From Heliocidaris erythrogramma (taxonomy: Eukaryota > Echinodermata > Echinoidea > Camarodonta > Echinometridae): DNA of 64,000 bases. Location of the stretch: contig CM046859.1 in assembly GCA_025617745.1 (NCBI GenBank), positions 25,657,371 through 25,721,370 on the forward strand, read 5' to 3'. Of the stretch, positions 47,490 through 58,013 are shown piece by piece. The notes under the pieces are model-generated. The model saw only the letters and a list, made by a program, of their open reading frames with translations. It searched no databases and was not told where the DNA came from. Positions within the stretch are counted from its first letter, which is position 1. Each line of letters opens with the position of its first letter. The position numbers and the translations under genes are program-made.

Positions 47490-47830
47490 TGTGGATCATC
47501 GTGCACATGGGCATCTTAGACACAAGCTAATGTGATTTTGTGAGGTGATTTACGAAGATATGAAATTAAGCTCTTCAAAATCATAACTGGTGTCATTACA
47601 AGCAAACGTAACGCACGATGGGGATCATCGAACTCTTACATAGCTTTCGACACAGGCTAAAGTGATTTTATGAGGTGGCTTTATGAAAAAAAAAGAATCT
47701 CTTCAAAATCAAAATAAAAGTTCCTGTGTCACTGCATGTACTGCACACTGTGATACAAGACACAAGTTGAAATTGTGCTACTGACAAGGGAGTTTGCAAA
47801 GAAACACAATATAAACTCTTTGACATCACT
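47490..47830. repeat. Three-copy diverged repeat (~110-130 bp)
   Basis: GACACAAGCTAATGTGATTT (47519), GACACAGGCTAAAGTGATTT (47649) and GACACAAGTTGAAATTGTGC (47759) start units that share a CTCTTCAAAATCA/CTCTTTGACATCA block about 60 bp later. Confidence 0.6.
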
Positions 47831-47927
47831 GTCAATGCCTCCCTTTGAAATTTGAAATCTGTACTGAAATGGTTTGAACCGACTGCCTTCTACAATCTCT
47901 TCATATATCAGCTGGCATAAACAAATC

Positions 47928-48082
47928 AGGGCCCCATTTCATGAAGCTTTTCATCAATAACAAGTTCCAATAATTGTTATAAGCTACTGAAATCCTTGAA
48001 TCTGACTGGCTGAGCTGAGAGCGAATTTGTCATAGAAATCAGGCAGTTGTTATTGATGACAAGTTTTATGAAACAAGGCCCT
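47928..48082 (+). mobile_element. Hairpin MITE, arm type C
   Basis: Left end AGGGCCCCATTTCATGAAGC pairs with right end TTATGAAACAAGGCCCT. The inner arms ATCAATAACAAGTT and TTGTTATTGAT are also inverted. The core TTATAAGCTACTGAAATCC and AATTTGTC match types A and B. A small internal duplication (GAGCTGAGAG) and GACTGG in place of GATTGG alter its CCAAT site. Confidence 0.78.
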
Positions 48083-48093
48083 GTTTTATATCA

Positions 48094-48300
48094 GAAATAT
48101 TACAATCTTGGGAGCATATAAAACCGTTGCAAAGTCCCTTTAACTCGCTTTCCTATTCATCTATGCGCACTTTTGCCATGCATGAGGGACTCCAATTTTT
48201 ACGGAAATATTAGAATCTTGGGGACTCAGAAGAGTAGCAAGGTCCCTTTAACTTGCTTTCCTATTCATCTATGACCACTTTTGCTATGCATGTGGAGATG
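48094..48300. repeat. Two-copy tandem repeat (110 bp)
   Basis: GAAATATTACAATCTTGGG (48094) and GAAATATTAGAATCTTGGG (48204) each lead into GCAAGGTCCCTTTAACT-like sequence, then GCTTTCCTATTCATCTATG and CACTTTTGC. Confidence 0.7.
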
Positions 48301-48767
48301 GTAATCATATACATTGACATTTGAAAGAGCATGCTGAAGTATACCCTTGATGTAGCTGTCTGTGTAAGACGAGAGGAGGATCGAGGGTGAAGATGGGCTC
48401 AGATAAATCACAAAATAGGCTAACTCAGACAAAAAAAAAAAGAGTCAAATTTGAATCGCAGCTCAAAACTCAAAATCTCACCATTTTACACATGTTCTGG
48501 ATGTACAAAATTGATTTCTATATGTCACTTCTTTTGGTCTTCAAGTGTGCACCATGGTGTATTCATAAAATCATTTCTAAAAAGGGAGGATTCAAATTGC
48601 TTTCAGAATTTGGCTTTTTAGTTCAATTATTTTGTTCTCACGCATAAAGAGTGATATTCTGGTCAATTGTTCCCAGTGGACCGGCCCTATGTTCTCTCCC
48701 CGTTCCTCCCGCTTTCTTTCGTTATTTGTGTGCCCTCTCTCTCTCTCTTTTTCTTATATTCTCTATC

Positions 48768-48962
48768 TTAAAGGGATACGCCACCGGGCGGCCGCGGGGA
48801 AAGTCCGGATAGCGTAAGCCCCATTCACTCGTACACAAAGTTTGTGCGTCGAACGCGTCCGTTGGACTAAGTGGGATTACATTTCGGCTGCACGAAGCAG
48901 ACCGAATCTCGCGCGAGAGCTCGAGTCGAGCTCAGGCAATCTGCGGTGGAGTATCCCTTTAA
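48768..48962. mobile_element. GC-rich TTAA-flanked MITE (TIR AGGGATACgCCACCG)
   Basis: CTTAAAGGGATACGCCACCG on the left and CGGTGGAGTATCCCTTTAAG on the right form a 20-bp inverted repeat with one mismatch, bounded by TTAA. The interior (about 155 bp) is strongly CpG-rich (for example GCGGCCGCGG and TCTCGCGCGAGAGCTCGA, which contain palindromes) in sharp contrast to the AT-rich flanks. There is no ORF. TTAA suggests a piggyBac-type target, by inference. Confidence 0.78.
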
Positions 48963-49307
48963 GATTCTGGAGTGCAGGTCTGGTGTGGTGGTGAGTGTGA
49001 GGTGTTAAACATCTCACTTCTTATACCTAATATTGTTGAATTAAAGATCTCAGCAGGTTATAAGCTAGTGATTCATGCATTGCCTATGATGAACAAGTGA
49101 CCTGATGGTGAGGTCACTCGCTTGGTCCGCAACAAAATTATGCACCCCATTCCCCCTAGAACTGGGCATCTACCTAATCATATTATATACTCAACCAAAT
49201 AGAATTGCTTTGCACAGTCTGCTTCATGATACCCCATGATATAGACTGCAGAGAAAATAATTTGAACAAAGAAGGGAGATAGTCGAGGAGAGCTCTAGAG
49301 AGATCAT

Positions 49308-49386
49308 GAGAGTGGGAGAGAGAGAGAGGGAGGGAGAGGAGACAGAGAGAAGAGAGGAAGACAGAAGGAGAGAGAGAGAGAGAAAG
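49308..49386. repeat. (GA)n-rich microsatellite
   Basis: A GA/GGGA/GAAA tract that explains the Ser/Leu-rich minus-strand ORFs crossing it. Confidence 0.9.
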
Positions 49387-49573
49387 AAGAAGATGACAAG
49401 AGAAAAAAGACAACATGGACGACGGACTGAAATTTGAGCAGTGGATATTACACAATAATGAACACTGGGTTGGACTAAGATAGGGCCAGAGGGAATGTTA
49501 TTGGAGATGGAGAGAGACAGACAGAGATAAAGCAAAGTACAAAGAAAGAAAAGAAGAAAGTGGAGATGACCAA

Positions 49574-49850
49574 TCAATAAGTTTGTACCGCTCGCAGAGA
49601 CGGTTGGTCGAACGGGTGTCGCGGAAAGTGACTCATGATATACTCCCATCTTCTTTCTATTGCCTCTGGGTTGAATGATGGAGGGATAGACTTGAAGTCT
49701 CCATCTTGGTGCTCACTTAGCCTCTAGTCAGTTTCACGGGGATGGCCACGCACTTAACGCCAGATTTCAAGCTCCCGCCTTCAACCATCGATAGCACTTG
49801 CACGTTCCTTCCCTGGAACTGGTAGTGCGGACACGATTTAAAGTGAAAAC
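49574..49850 (-). CDS. Candidate 3' coding end or pseudogene, unknown protein
   Basis: Two adjacent minus-strand frames look coding. Frame 1 (about 49850 to 49717) reads YQFQGRNVQVLSMVEGG, SLKSGVKCVAIPVKLTRG, then stop. Frame 2 (49723-49574) reads EHQDGDFKSIPPSFNPEAIE, RRWEYIMSHFPRHPFDQ, PSLRAVQTY, then stop. The codons are CpG-richer than the flanking AT-rich DNA. Frame 2 begins a few bases before frame 1 ends, so a single-base frameshift or a splice event would join them into one C-terminal segment. CTACCAG before frame 1 and TAA/GTGAGC at its end are splice-like. I recognise no family. This may be a decayed retrogene, a true terminal exon or chance. Confidence 0.28.
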
Positions 49851-49926
49851 ATTTGGTAGGTTTCCAAAGAACAAATTGTCCACCTATTATTCTTCCCTCC
49901 TGCAGAATTCTGAAGAAAGTTTTCAA

Positions 49927-52229
49927 TATGACTATGGCCTATGTACTACACACAAGCCAATATTCCAAGCAAGCATTTTTAAAGAAGAAGACAGAATAAT
50001 TGTGAACAAAATGGTACAAAATGAAATAAAGAAGTAAAATATTAATGTTGAGGAGTGAGCACTTCGAGGCAAATTGGAACAGGTAAAAAATATTAATGTT
50101 GGGAAGCGAGTACTTCGAGGCGAATTTAAATGGGTACGTGTGGATGAGCCTATAATACAAGCATCGCGACAAACCCTAAAGTCCTCCAGCTTTAGAGCGA
50201 GGGTGCGCTGGGACTTGATTAGGCAACCATAATGGTACTTAATTCTAATCAAAACCTTCCCAATTGTATTAAACTACTATGTGAAATACTTCCTGAATTG
50301 ATTTCAACTGAGTAAACAATGAGATTAGTTCCTGTTGGTGAATCCAATATATTTTGCGTATGATATGCAATCTATTTGGAAATTAAAAAGAAGGTTGAGT
50401 TCTGGGAGAGGTAAAATAAAATAGTTCATGAGCTTTCTTATTCTTTTTATGTCAGTTTGGAAGATTATCATGAAAGAAATGTCCCCTGTTCAATTTTGAC
50501 GAGAACTCTACTTTATCTTTAACCTTTGCAATGTAAACTTATTAAAGAAATGAGGATCTACAAGTTAAAAATTTGCATATGAATATAACTAAATAATTCA
50601 ACGCTTTAATTGCCAGCTACCGTTCATTAAAATTTCCAGTAATTTGTGATTTCTTTTCTCCCTCCTTTATTCCACAAACATTATGCTTCATGACAATAAT
50701 ATCACATGTGATAATGTAAAGTATTTCTAACGCCAAAACTAGTTACTACACAGACGTGGATCGAATGTGCTCCAGGCCGAAATGGCAACATACAATATAA
50801 ACAAAGACATCAATCACAAACTCCATTCCATGGACAAACTGCTAAATCTCATTTGCATCTATCCATGAACTACACAGAAGTAATACACGTCTTTTTTGTT
50901 CTTCTTGTGGCCGAGGATGTGCGAAATACGACGTGGCCTTGGGCGATGCTTTTTTTTTCCTCCCTCTTCCTCTTCCTCTCATCCATCCATCTACTTTTCG
51001 TAGCAGATAATGTCACTCGGGATATGGCCTCAACCAAATGAAGATGCTACGGTCTAGCAAGCACTAGCAGTCAGTCTGGACCTCATGAATTTCATCGAGA
51101 CGGATGGGAGAAATTCAGATATGTCAAATTTATGTTTCTCTGCCAAGTCCCATGGATGGAGGAATATAGGAGTAATGTGCTTAAGAGATCATGGTGTTGC
51201 CCGCGGTTACGATACATTAAGTCTTCCACTGAGCTGCTTGACTTGATCTAGCTGATGCAGAAAATGGTTGAGATGAAGGCCATTTTGTTAACATTTTCCG
51301 CAAGCCTTGTAAGGCATGAAATGGCTGTCATCTAGAAGGAATGATATCTAATTTTCATGACATGCATGGTCTTGTCATGTGATAGGAGAAAATCGAAGCT
51401 TGCATATAAATGACTTGGTCAGTTTGTTGGTTCTATACTGTGGAATGAATAGTACAATCAGTTCACTTAATCTGGTAATGAGGTAATTTCTAAACAATTA
51501 CGCCATTTTCTGGGAATCAAGCAATCTTAAATCTTTGGATTACAATACAACATGAAATGCAGCATTCAGAGGTGAAATTCTTTGAATTAGATGGAGTTAT
51601 TTATTGATTTGCAGCATAATACCCCTCCTAAATCCAGATATTAGTTGTCACTTTCTCCTTGAAGGTTCCTTGCATGTTTAACTTTTATTAGTGCTGACAG
51701 AATAGCTTTAAAATTAGACTTTAATCTGGTGATAAAGTCATTCTCATTCACTCCTGAGAAATGTGTTCACTTATTTTCCTTTCTTCACAACTTTAGTTTT
51801 CCAAAAGATTTCAATTTAAAGTCAGATATAGTTCACAAAAGTGCAGGATGATATTAATATTTAAAATGTAACTATTACAACTCACCTGCATTACAATGGA
51901 GCCTAAATGAAGAAATAACTGGAAATATGAAAAGATTATGCCCATATTAATCTATGATAATTACCATAGTAAACAGGGACAAGAAAAGGAGAACGTCACC
52001 TGGTATTTCAGATAATCCATCCCAAAAGACAATAAAGAATTCTTGCACTATACAATTTCACAAGAAGAGTCAAAGAGGACTGCTTTGATATTCTGGAAAA
52101 TATGGCCATGTCCATGTATGAACACCTCTTACACCACCTTGCACAAATGAATGTAGCTGAATAAGGCACGTATTGCCTCATTCTTGAAAGCACACACTTG
52201 TACAAGTTGCATTGTGAATGGTGGAGGAA
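49927..52229. other. Unique AT-rich sequence
   Basis: A short diverged duplication occurs at 50036-50120 (TATTAATGTTGAGGAGTGAGC and TATTAATGTTGGGAAGCGAG, about 52 bp apart, each followed by ACTTCGAGGC-AATT). Otherwise nothing is recognised. Confidence 0.5.
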
Positions 52230-52587
52230 TTAAGGGTGCGTTTATACTTCCATTGTTGGGTGCGTTTATACTCCCATGTTCAAAACATGGTTGCATCCAC
52301 AGTCATTCTCATAGAATCACAGATTTAAAACTCACAAAAAGGTACGTCTTGAATCGGCGTTTCTCAAAAAACAAGGTTTCTAGGGAACCATTAATGCACA
52401 GTCATTTGTAATCACACTTATATGACATCATATAAACTAGTAGCATGCAAAGTGAGGATTGCGAAACCAGCTGCAGAGCCCAAATTCGCCTGGAGCAAAG
52501 AAGTATAAACGGTACCCATGAAACCGTGTTTTGGATGAGCGTTTCAAAACGCTCCTTCTGCCTTCACAAAGGTATAAACGCACCCTC
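52230..52587. mobile_element. ~356-bp TIR element (GGGTGCGTTTATAC)
   Basis: GGGTGCGTTTATAC at 52234-52247 has its exact inverse GTATAAACGCACCC at 52572-52585. A second direct copy of the same end lies just inside the left terminus (52258-52271). The interior contains further inverted motifs: CAAAACATGG, and CCGTGTTTTGGA before GCGTTTCAAAACGC. There is no ORF. No clear target duplication is seen, so the superfamily is undetermined. Confidence 0.6.
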
Positions 52588-53404
52588 AGTCTCATATTCA
52601 CAATGAGGGATTAAGTGAGAGAGACAAGAACAAGAGGTTGGATGGGTCCGTTCATCTATGATAGATCTCTGCAACCTTGGATCAGGATCAATACCTCACC
52701 TTTTGGACAAGCCACATAATTGCCCGTATTAGGCACAGAGCTGCCATGTAAGGAGGGGAGAAACGGTGGCCTCGTCACCCCACAAACATTTGCACAGAGC
52801 CTCAATTGTCAGGTCAACCGAATTAGCGTGGTTATTCAATTATGTAATATTCAACTTCATTCAAGCAGACATGGCAAGGCGAATGTTGGGTTTTAAAATG
52901 GGTAGGGGTGAAAAGCGTCTTTCCAAATACTATGGGTTTTATCGAAGCGACCTTAAAATACATTACCATGAATATTCCCTGGGTTTGAAGAGCTGGGGTT
53001 GGATTGGTCTTTCAAACCGAAATGATCTTTTGTGACAGTAAATCTCCTACTCTACATCACAATGTCATATTAAGCTTTTTACGGTTTCTCCATTTCAACT
53101 TATATACATGGAACATCTTGAATACCATTCCACACCTTGTAGGTACATGTAGGTGCAGTTCAGTTTCGAAGGTGACTGTCCTATATCTTTGATAACTAGA
53201 TAACTGTAAAATTGGGATCCTGAACTTTATGTACAAAAGGGACTTTGCAAGAGGCTCCTTAGCATAACTTGGTGAACAGCACAGCATTGTCTGATACATT
53301 TTCCACATGAGCTTCAGGAAACTGGTTTCAGTTATAAATAGTTCACTATTTTTGTTATCAGTGACATGGGAATGGCCCCTACAAACAGGGAGAAAGCTTG
53401 CTTG
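52588..53404. other. Unique sequence with a long chance ORF
   Basis: A 157-codon minus-strand frame (53057-53530) spans the (CT)n tract at 53407-53424 and shows no domain. One such frame is about what chance yields here. Confidence 0.45.
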
Positions 53405-53564
53405 CTCTCTCTCTCTCTCTCCCTTCTCTAGCTCATTCTCTATTTCCACTTTACAAAACCCATTCATCAAAGGTACAAGCACCTGCTTGGCATACCCCTT
53501 TGACATATTTGTGAATGGCTCATGCCACATCTTCTTTTACCTAGGGGGCATCTACAGACACAAC

Positions 53565-53835
53565 TATGAGAGAGCGACAGACACAACTATGAGAGAGAGA
53601 GACACACACACAGACAGAGAGAGTAACAGAGAAAGAAAAAAGAGAGAGAGACAGAGAGACAGAGATATAGGCTACCCGCTTGTTAAGAGAGAAAACAGAA
53701 AGTATAAGACGGAGGGGGTTTTAAAAATGAGAATGAGAGATTGAGTGCAAGAGAGAGAGACACACAGAGATACAGAGAGATACAGGCAGATACAGAGGTA
53801 TACAGAGAGAGACAGAGAGAGACAGAGAGAGAGGT
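53565..53835. repeat. GA/CA/GACA microsatellite region
   Basis: A long run of GAGAGA, GACACA and GATACA units. ORFs over it on both strands are low-complexity. Confidence 0.9.
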
Positions 53836-55092
53836 ACAATGCCAGGTGGGCAGAAGAACGACAAAGATGACGGTGTGAACTCCTCTTACTTTCCCCAGAT
53901 CAATAATCGTTAGATGTTTGGGTTTGGAGGCTGGCACATCAACCAACCTAATGTTTTTCCTTATCGATCCCTCTGGGGCTATGATAGCTTGACTTGAAAT
54001 TATGTCAACACGATGGCAGAATGGCTGTTTTTTCGCTACAAAGATGGATTGTAATATGCCATTAGGTCACACTATATAGCATCATTCAGGTTTCCCTCAC
54101 AACACTGAGAAATGCATGAGGAATAAGCTTGCATTCTGTGAAAATGTCCCGAGCGGGCAAAACTAAAATAGACTGATATTTGCCATTAAAAAAACAAAGT
54201 GCCTAAATTTCTTTTAGCATAACAAGGACATTGGAAATACTGTTACTTTGACTTTTACATCCATCAAAAATGATGAGAGCAAGAAAGCAATTCTTCCCAT
54301 ACTAATATCATCTGGCTTGACAGTGATGAAGATATAATTTCCTGTTCCTTTAACAGTAACTATATCCATCTTAATATGTCATTATTCATGCAAGCTATAT
54401 ATTCTCACTGAAGAAAACATAAGTTTATAGTATTAGTGAAAATAAATCAAGTGCGGGAGAGGTGCATGAATGACAGAGTGCATACTTTCAATTGTCTTAA
54501 TAAACGAGTTCATCCATGTGAGACTTGGATCCATTCATTAGGGCAATTAAAACAATGCGCGGCACATCAATCGTACGGTGCTCGCTTCCACAAAGTGCTG
54601 CAGCCAGCCCCTGTATCTCCATCTGCTCCTGAAAACATTCAAATTATGGATCAGGATGTTAACATATACCAACATTCGTTGAGCTCCGCTGATGCTGCTC
54701 TCTTTAAGGCATTGCTCCTCGCCCTCATCGAAAACACATACCACTTCAATATCATTTGATATCATTTGTGGGCTCGCATGTAGCAGTAGGAGTCCTCATT
54801 CACTGAATTCATTGACCTCTTTGTCCGCATCAATCTAACAGCCTATCCACACAACGGAAATTATCGTTTGAACGAAATGTGGTATTCAGAAATACATATG
54901 ATAACCATTCAGCGAAAATGGCATCAACATGAGATACTTATTGTACAAATAAAATTTGTACGTAAAGAAAACATGTTTGATAGAGAAATGTGCGGTTGTT
55001 CTCATACTAAACGACGTTCATACTAGACGACGTTCACACGAGTCGTCCCTGATTCTGTATGCAGTTCTTATTCGAAACAAAGCCCATGTATA
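53836..55092. other. Unique sequence, nothing recognised
   Basis: The 107-codon plus frame at 54436-54759 and its minus shadow have no recognisable domain. Confidence 0.45.
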
Positions 55093-55094
55093 TA

Positions 55095-55972
55095 CCGTAT
55101 TCGCCGGCCGATAGGCCGCAGCGTCGGATAGGCCGCACCCCAACTTTGACAACTCATTTGAAGAAAAAAAAAATATGAGGAAAATCACAAGCATAAGAAA
55201 TTTTGCCCCCCCCCTCCCCAAATATCATACAACGAAAAAACAAGGGCCAAACTTTTTATTGTATTGACTATTTGAAGACGATTATTCCTAGATGTCTTTG
55301 CTTTATGTCATTAAGAATTTAAAAAGTTGAACTTTAGTTGAAGAGAATCTGACGAAGCCGCTAGTACTACTCGCAAACACATACATCTTTGTAGACTACC
55401 GGTAAGTATACGGTACATGCCGTCTCCTAGACCTAGTAAAAGTTCGACAACAAATAGGACTATCAACCGTGAATGCAACTCGCAAATTGAGGCACAATCA
55501 CAAATGAAATTGGAAAGGAAATGTTTCCACCACTCTAAAAAACCGTGAAGAGATATCTTACATAGGTGCATATTCCATCATAGGTTCCCTATGTGACATC
55601 CAAAGACAGAAAAATACATAATACAGCATGATGGTTTCGAAGAGGAAATTGAAAACGTCGTCACGACGATTTGCAAGCTGAAACATGAGCTTGCCATGAC
55701 CAAAGATCATGAAAAGAAAGATAGGACACTAGTAGTACTAGCGGCTTCGTCAGATTCTCTTCAACTAAAGTTCAACTTTTTAAATTCTTAATGACATAAA
55801 GCAAAGACATCTAGGAATAATCGTCTTCAAATAGTCAATACAATAAAAAGTTTGGCCCTTGTTTTTTCGTTGTATGATATTTGGGGAGGGGGGGCAAAAT
55901 TTCTTATGCTTGTGATTTTCCTCATATTTTTTTTTTCTTCAAATGAGTTGTCATATCGGCCGGCGAATACGG
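55095..55972. mobile_element. 878-bp foldback DNA transposon with TA target duplication
   Basis: Left arm 55095-55371 and right arm 55731-55972 are near-identical inverted repeats, from CCGTATTCGCCGGCCGATA to CTAGTACTACT, flanked by TA on both sides. TA duplication and CCGTATT-type ends fit the Tc1/mariner/pogo group (inference). The left arm holds about 34 bp absent from the right, including a second GATAGGCCGCA; the arms are otherwise almost identical, so the insertion is recent. The ~360-bp middle has no transposase. One short frame reading into the right arm gives EEEIENVVTTICKLKHELAM and continues acidic/lysine-rich, possibly a transposase or host remnant. Confidence 0.85.
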
Positions 55973-56454
55973 TAATGGCTAAACAACAAGAAAAATTACT
56001 TATCAAATAGCTATAGACTTTTCCTCCATCTCTTAGTTTCCATGTCTGAATGAGGGTTAAAAAACTGGAAAATGGATGTCTGTTGTGGTCAATGAAGCCT
56101 GCTCCACTATCAATTTAGTAGTAAGCATCATCTCTACACCTGCATAGCAAGTAGTTCAGTCTTTGCATCACTGCTATTAGGACGGGTAACCATTTCATTA
56201 GATCTCTGCCGCTTTCCAATATTCATCAAATTCCTGATGAACAGTAGAGTCCAGTCAATTAAATTGGGATAATGCAGGAGTTGATAAAGCTTTTGAACAC
56301 AATCAAGGCTTTCAATCCACTGCTCTCAATTGAAGAGAATGACATTAACCCAAGAGATCCCCCCTACTACATGTAAAGGATCCTTCTCTGTGTTTGTGTT
56401 TTTGTGTGTGTTTTTGTGTGTGTTTCAGCAAGAGGGAGGGATAGATATATATAT
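55973..56454. other. Unique sequence
   Basis: No gene. A GTGTTTTT/GTGTGT tract occurs at 56391-56425. Confidence 0.5.
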
Positions 56455-56665
56455 ATAGAGAGAGAGAGAGCAAGAGAAATAAACAACAAAAGAGAAAGAG
56501 AGAGCAAGAGAGAAAGTAAGATAGAGAAAGAGAAAGAGAAAGTGAGAGAGAGAGAAAGAGAAAGTGAGAGAGAGAGAAAGTGAGAGAGAGAAAGAGAAAG
56601 TGAGAGAGAGAGAAAGTGAGAGAGAGAAAGAGAAAGTGAGACAGAGAGAGAGAGGGGGGGGGGGG
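56455..56665. repeat. (AT)n-(GA)n microsatellite with G12
   Basis: An ATATAT stretch at 56446-56456 runs into a long GA array with AAAGTGAGAGAG-like higher-order units (about 56520-56640), ending in G12. Minus-strand ORFs are Ser/Leu repeats. Confidence 0.9.
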
Positions 56666-57230
56666 TGGAACAATGCCAGAAATCACTTTGTATTCTCAAA
56701 TAGCCCTCCAGGGCCCAGTCAATACCTGCTGCCATAATATTTCAATCAATTCTTTTCCTTTAGACCCAAAAGCAGAGCAATGGACTGGCTAACAAAACCC
56801 TACCAAAGCAATAAATGAAGAGGATTATGGAGACAGGTAAGATGGCATAAAGCTAATTCCCAAACACAATGGGCAAGTGGTTTTAGTAAGCCCAGTAAAA
56901 CTGGCTTAATATCAGTGCCATTTCCCACCACTGAATGATAAAGTCTAAATCCATACTTAAAGACGAAATGTATAACTGCAGAAGAGATAATGGGGATTGT
57001 GTGCATTTACATGTGCCTAAAGCTAATACTGACAGTTCTTTGAATACATGTCGAATGATGGATCGACTTGTTCAGTCTTTGCAGTGCTATTCATTGAGCC
57101 TTTTTTTTTTTAAAGCTGGTATATATTTGATTTGACATTTTAAGTTCTTTCCATTGAAGTTTTTTTGTAGATTCGTGATTGAAATCTCTTAACAGTTTCA
57201 GCTTTGTTGCCAAAAAAGCAACTTTGGGCA
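56666..57230. other. Unique sequence
   Basis: Nothing recognised. Confidence 0.5.
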
Positions 57231-57250
57231 ATTTGCATAATTAGCATAAA
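57231..57250. promoter_or_regulatory. POU octamer plus homeodomain site
   Basis: ATTTGCAT (octamer, 57231-57238) overlaps TAATTA and continues as GCATAAA, giving CATAATTAGCAT (57236-57247). The identical 12-mer recurs at 59448-59459. Octamers bind POU factors and TAATTA binds homeodomains (established). Occupancy is not implied. Confidence 0.3.
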
Positions 57251-57999
57251 TCTAAATGGCCCCTTCGAAGCAATATTTAGCAGCGAAAGACAGATTACGC
57301 AGAATGTATAAGCTGATCTATGTACTACTTTTTATGCTCCATGATACCCAACTGCAACTGTTTTGTACATCTTTGCTTGCAATCCGTGAGACAACGAAAG
57401 GACTTCACACAGTTAATGTCTGATGATAGTGTATGCTATCTCTTTGTAGGGGTTTTGTGAGGCTAGAATCCATTTTAATGTTGTTTTTTCTAGTAGAAAT
57501 TCATAATTTTCTTCATAATTACATTTATATATCATCAGAAAGCTTGAAACCCCAAGAATAAAATGTTTCTATTATCAAGCATTGACACAAATGTGGTAAG
57601 GTGAAATAAGCACAGTGAAGAGAGGACTTTTGGAAAGAAGCAATGCATGGGGAAGGACCGCCGATGAAAATGGTCTGTCGAGTAGGACGTATCCATATGG
57701 ACGCACTGAGAACTCAACCTTCTCTTTAACCAAAACATATGTAAATCTTACCTCTAATGGTCACTGAAAAGTTCCTCTCTCTTCAACTATTGACTGTTGT
57801 ATCACAGATGAATGAAAGCTCTGAAAGAAGAAAAGGAAAGGTTTGTTGAAATTTGTGTAGGATGCCTCTCATATTGATCCCACACTAATAAATGAAATGA
57901 AGCTCCTCATCATCCTCCAAGGGCAAAAACTTTCATTTATCAATGTGTTTGATTCGATCCCACCCAATGATCGGAAAGGGATGCTTTTAAGGAGCTTGT

Positions 58000-58013
58000 C
58001 CCCCCCCCCCCCC
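58000..58013 (+). repeat. Poly(C) run, 14 nt
   Basis: A C14 homopolymer in otherwise unique sequence. Confidence 0.95.

Noticed and set aside
53057-53530. 157-codon minus-strand ORF
   Set aside because: Spans a CT repeat, shows no domain and no splice support. One frame of this length is roughly expected by chance in AT-rich 64 kb read in six frames.
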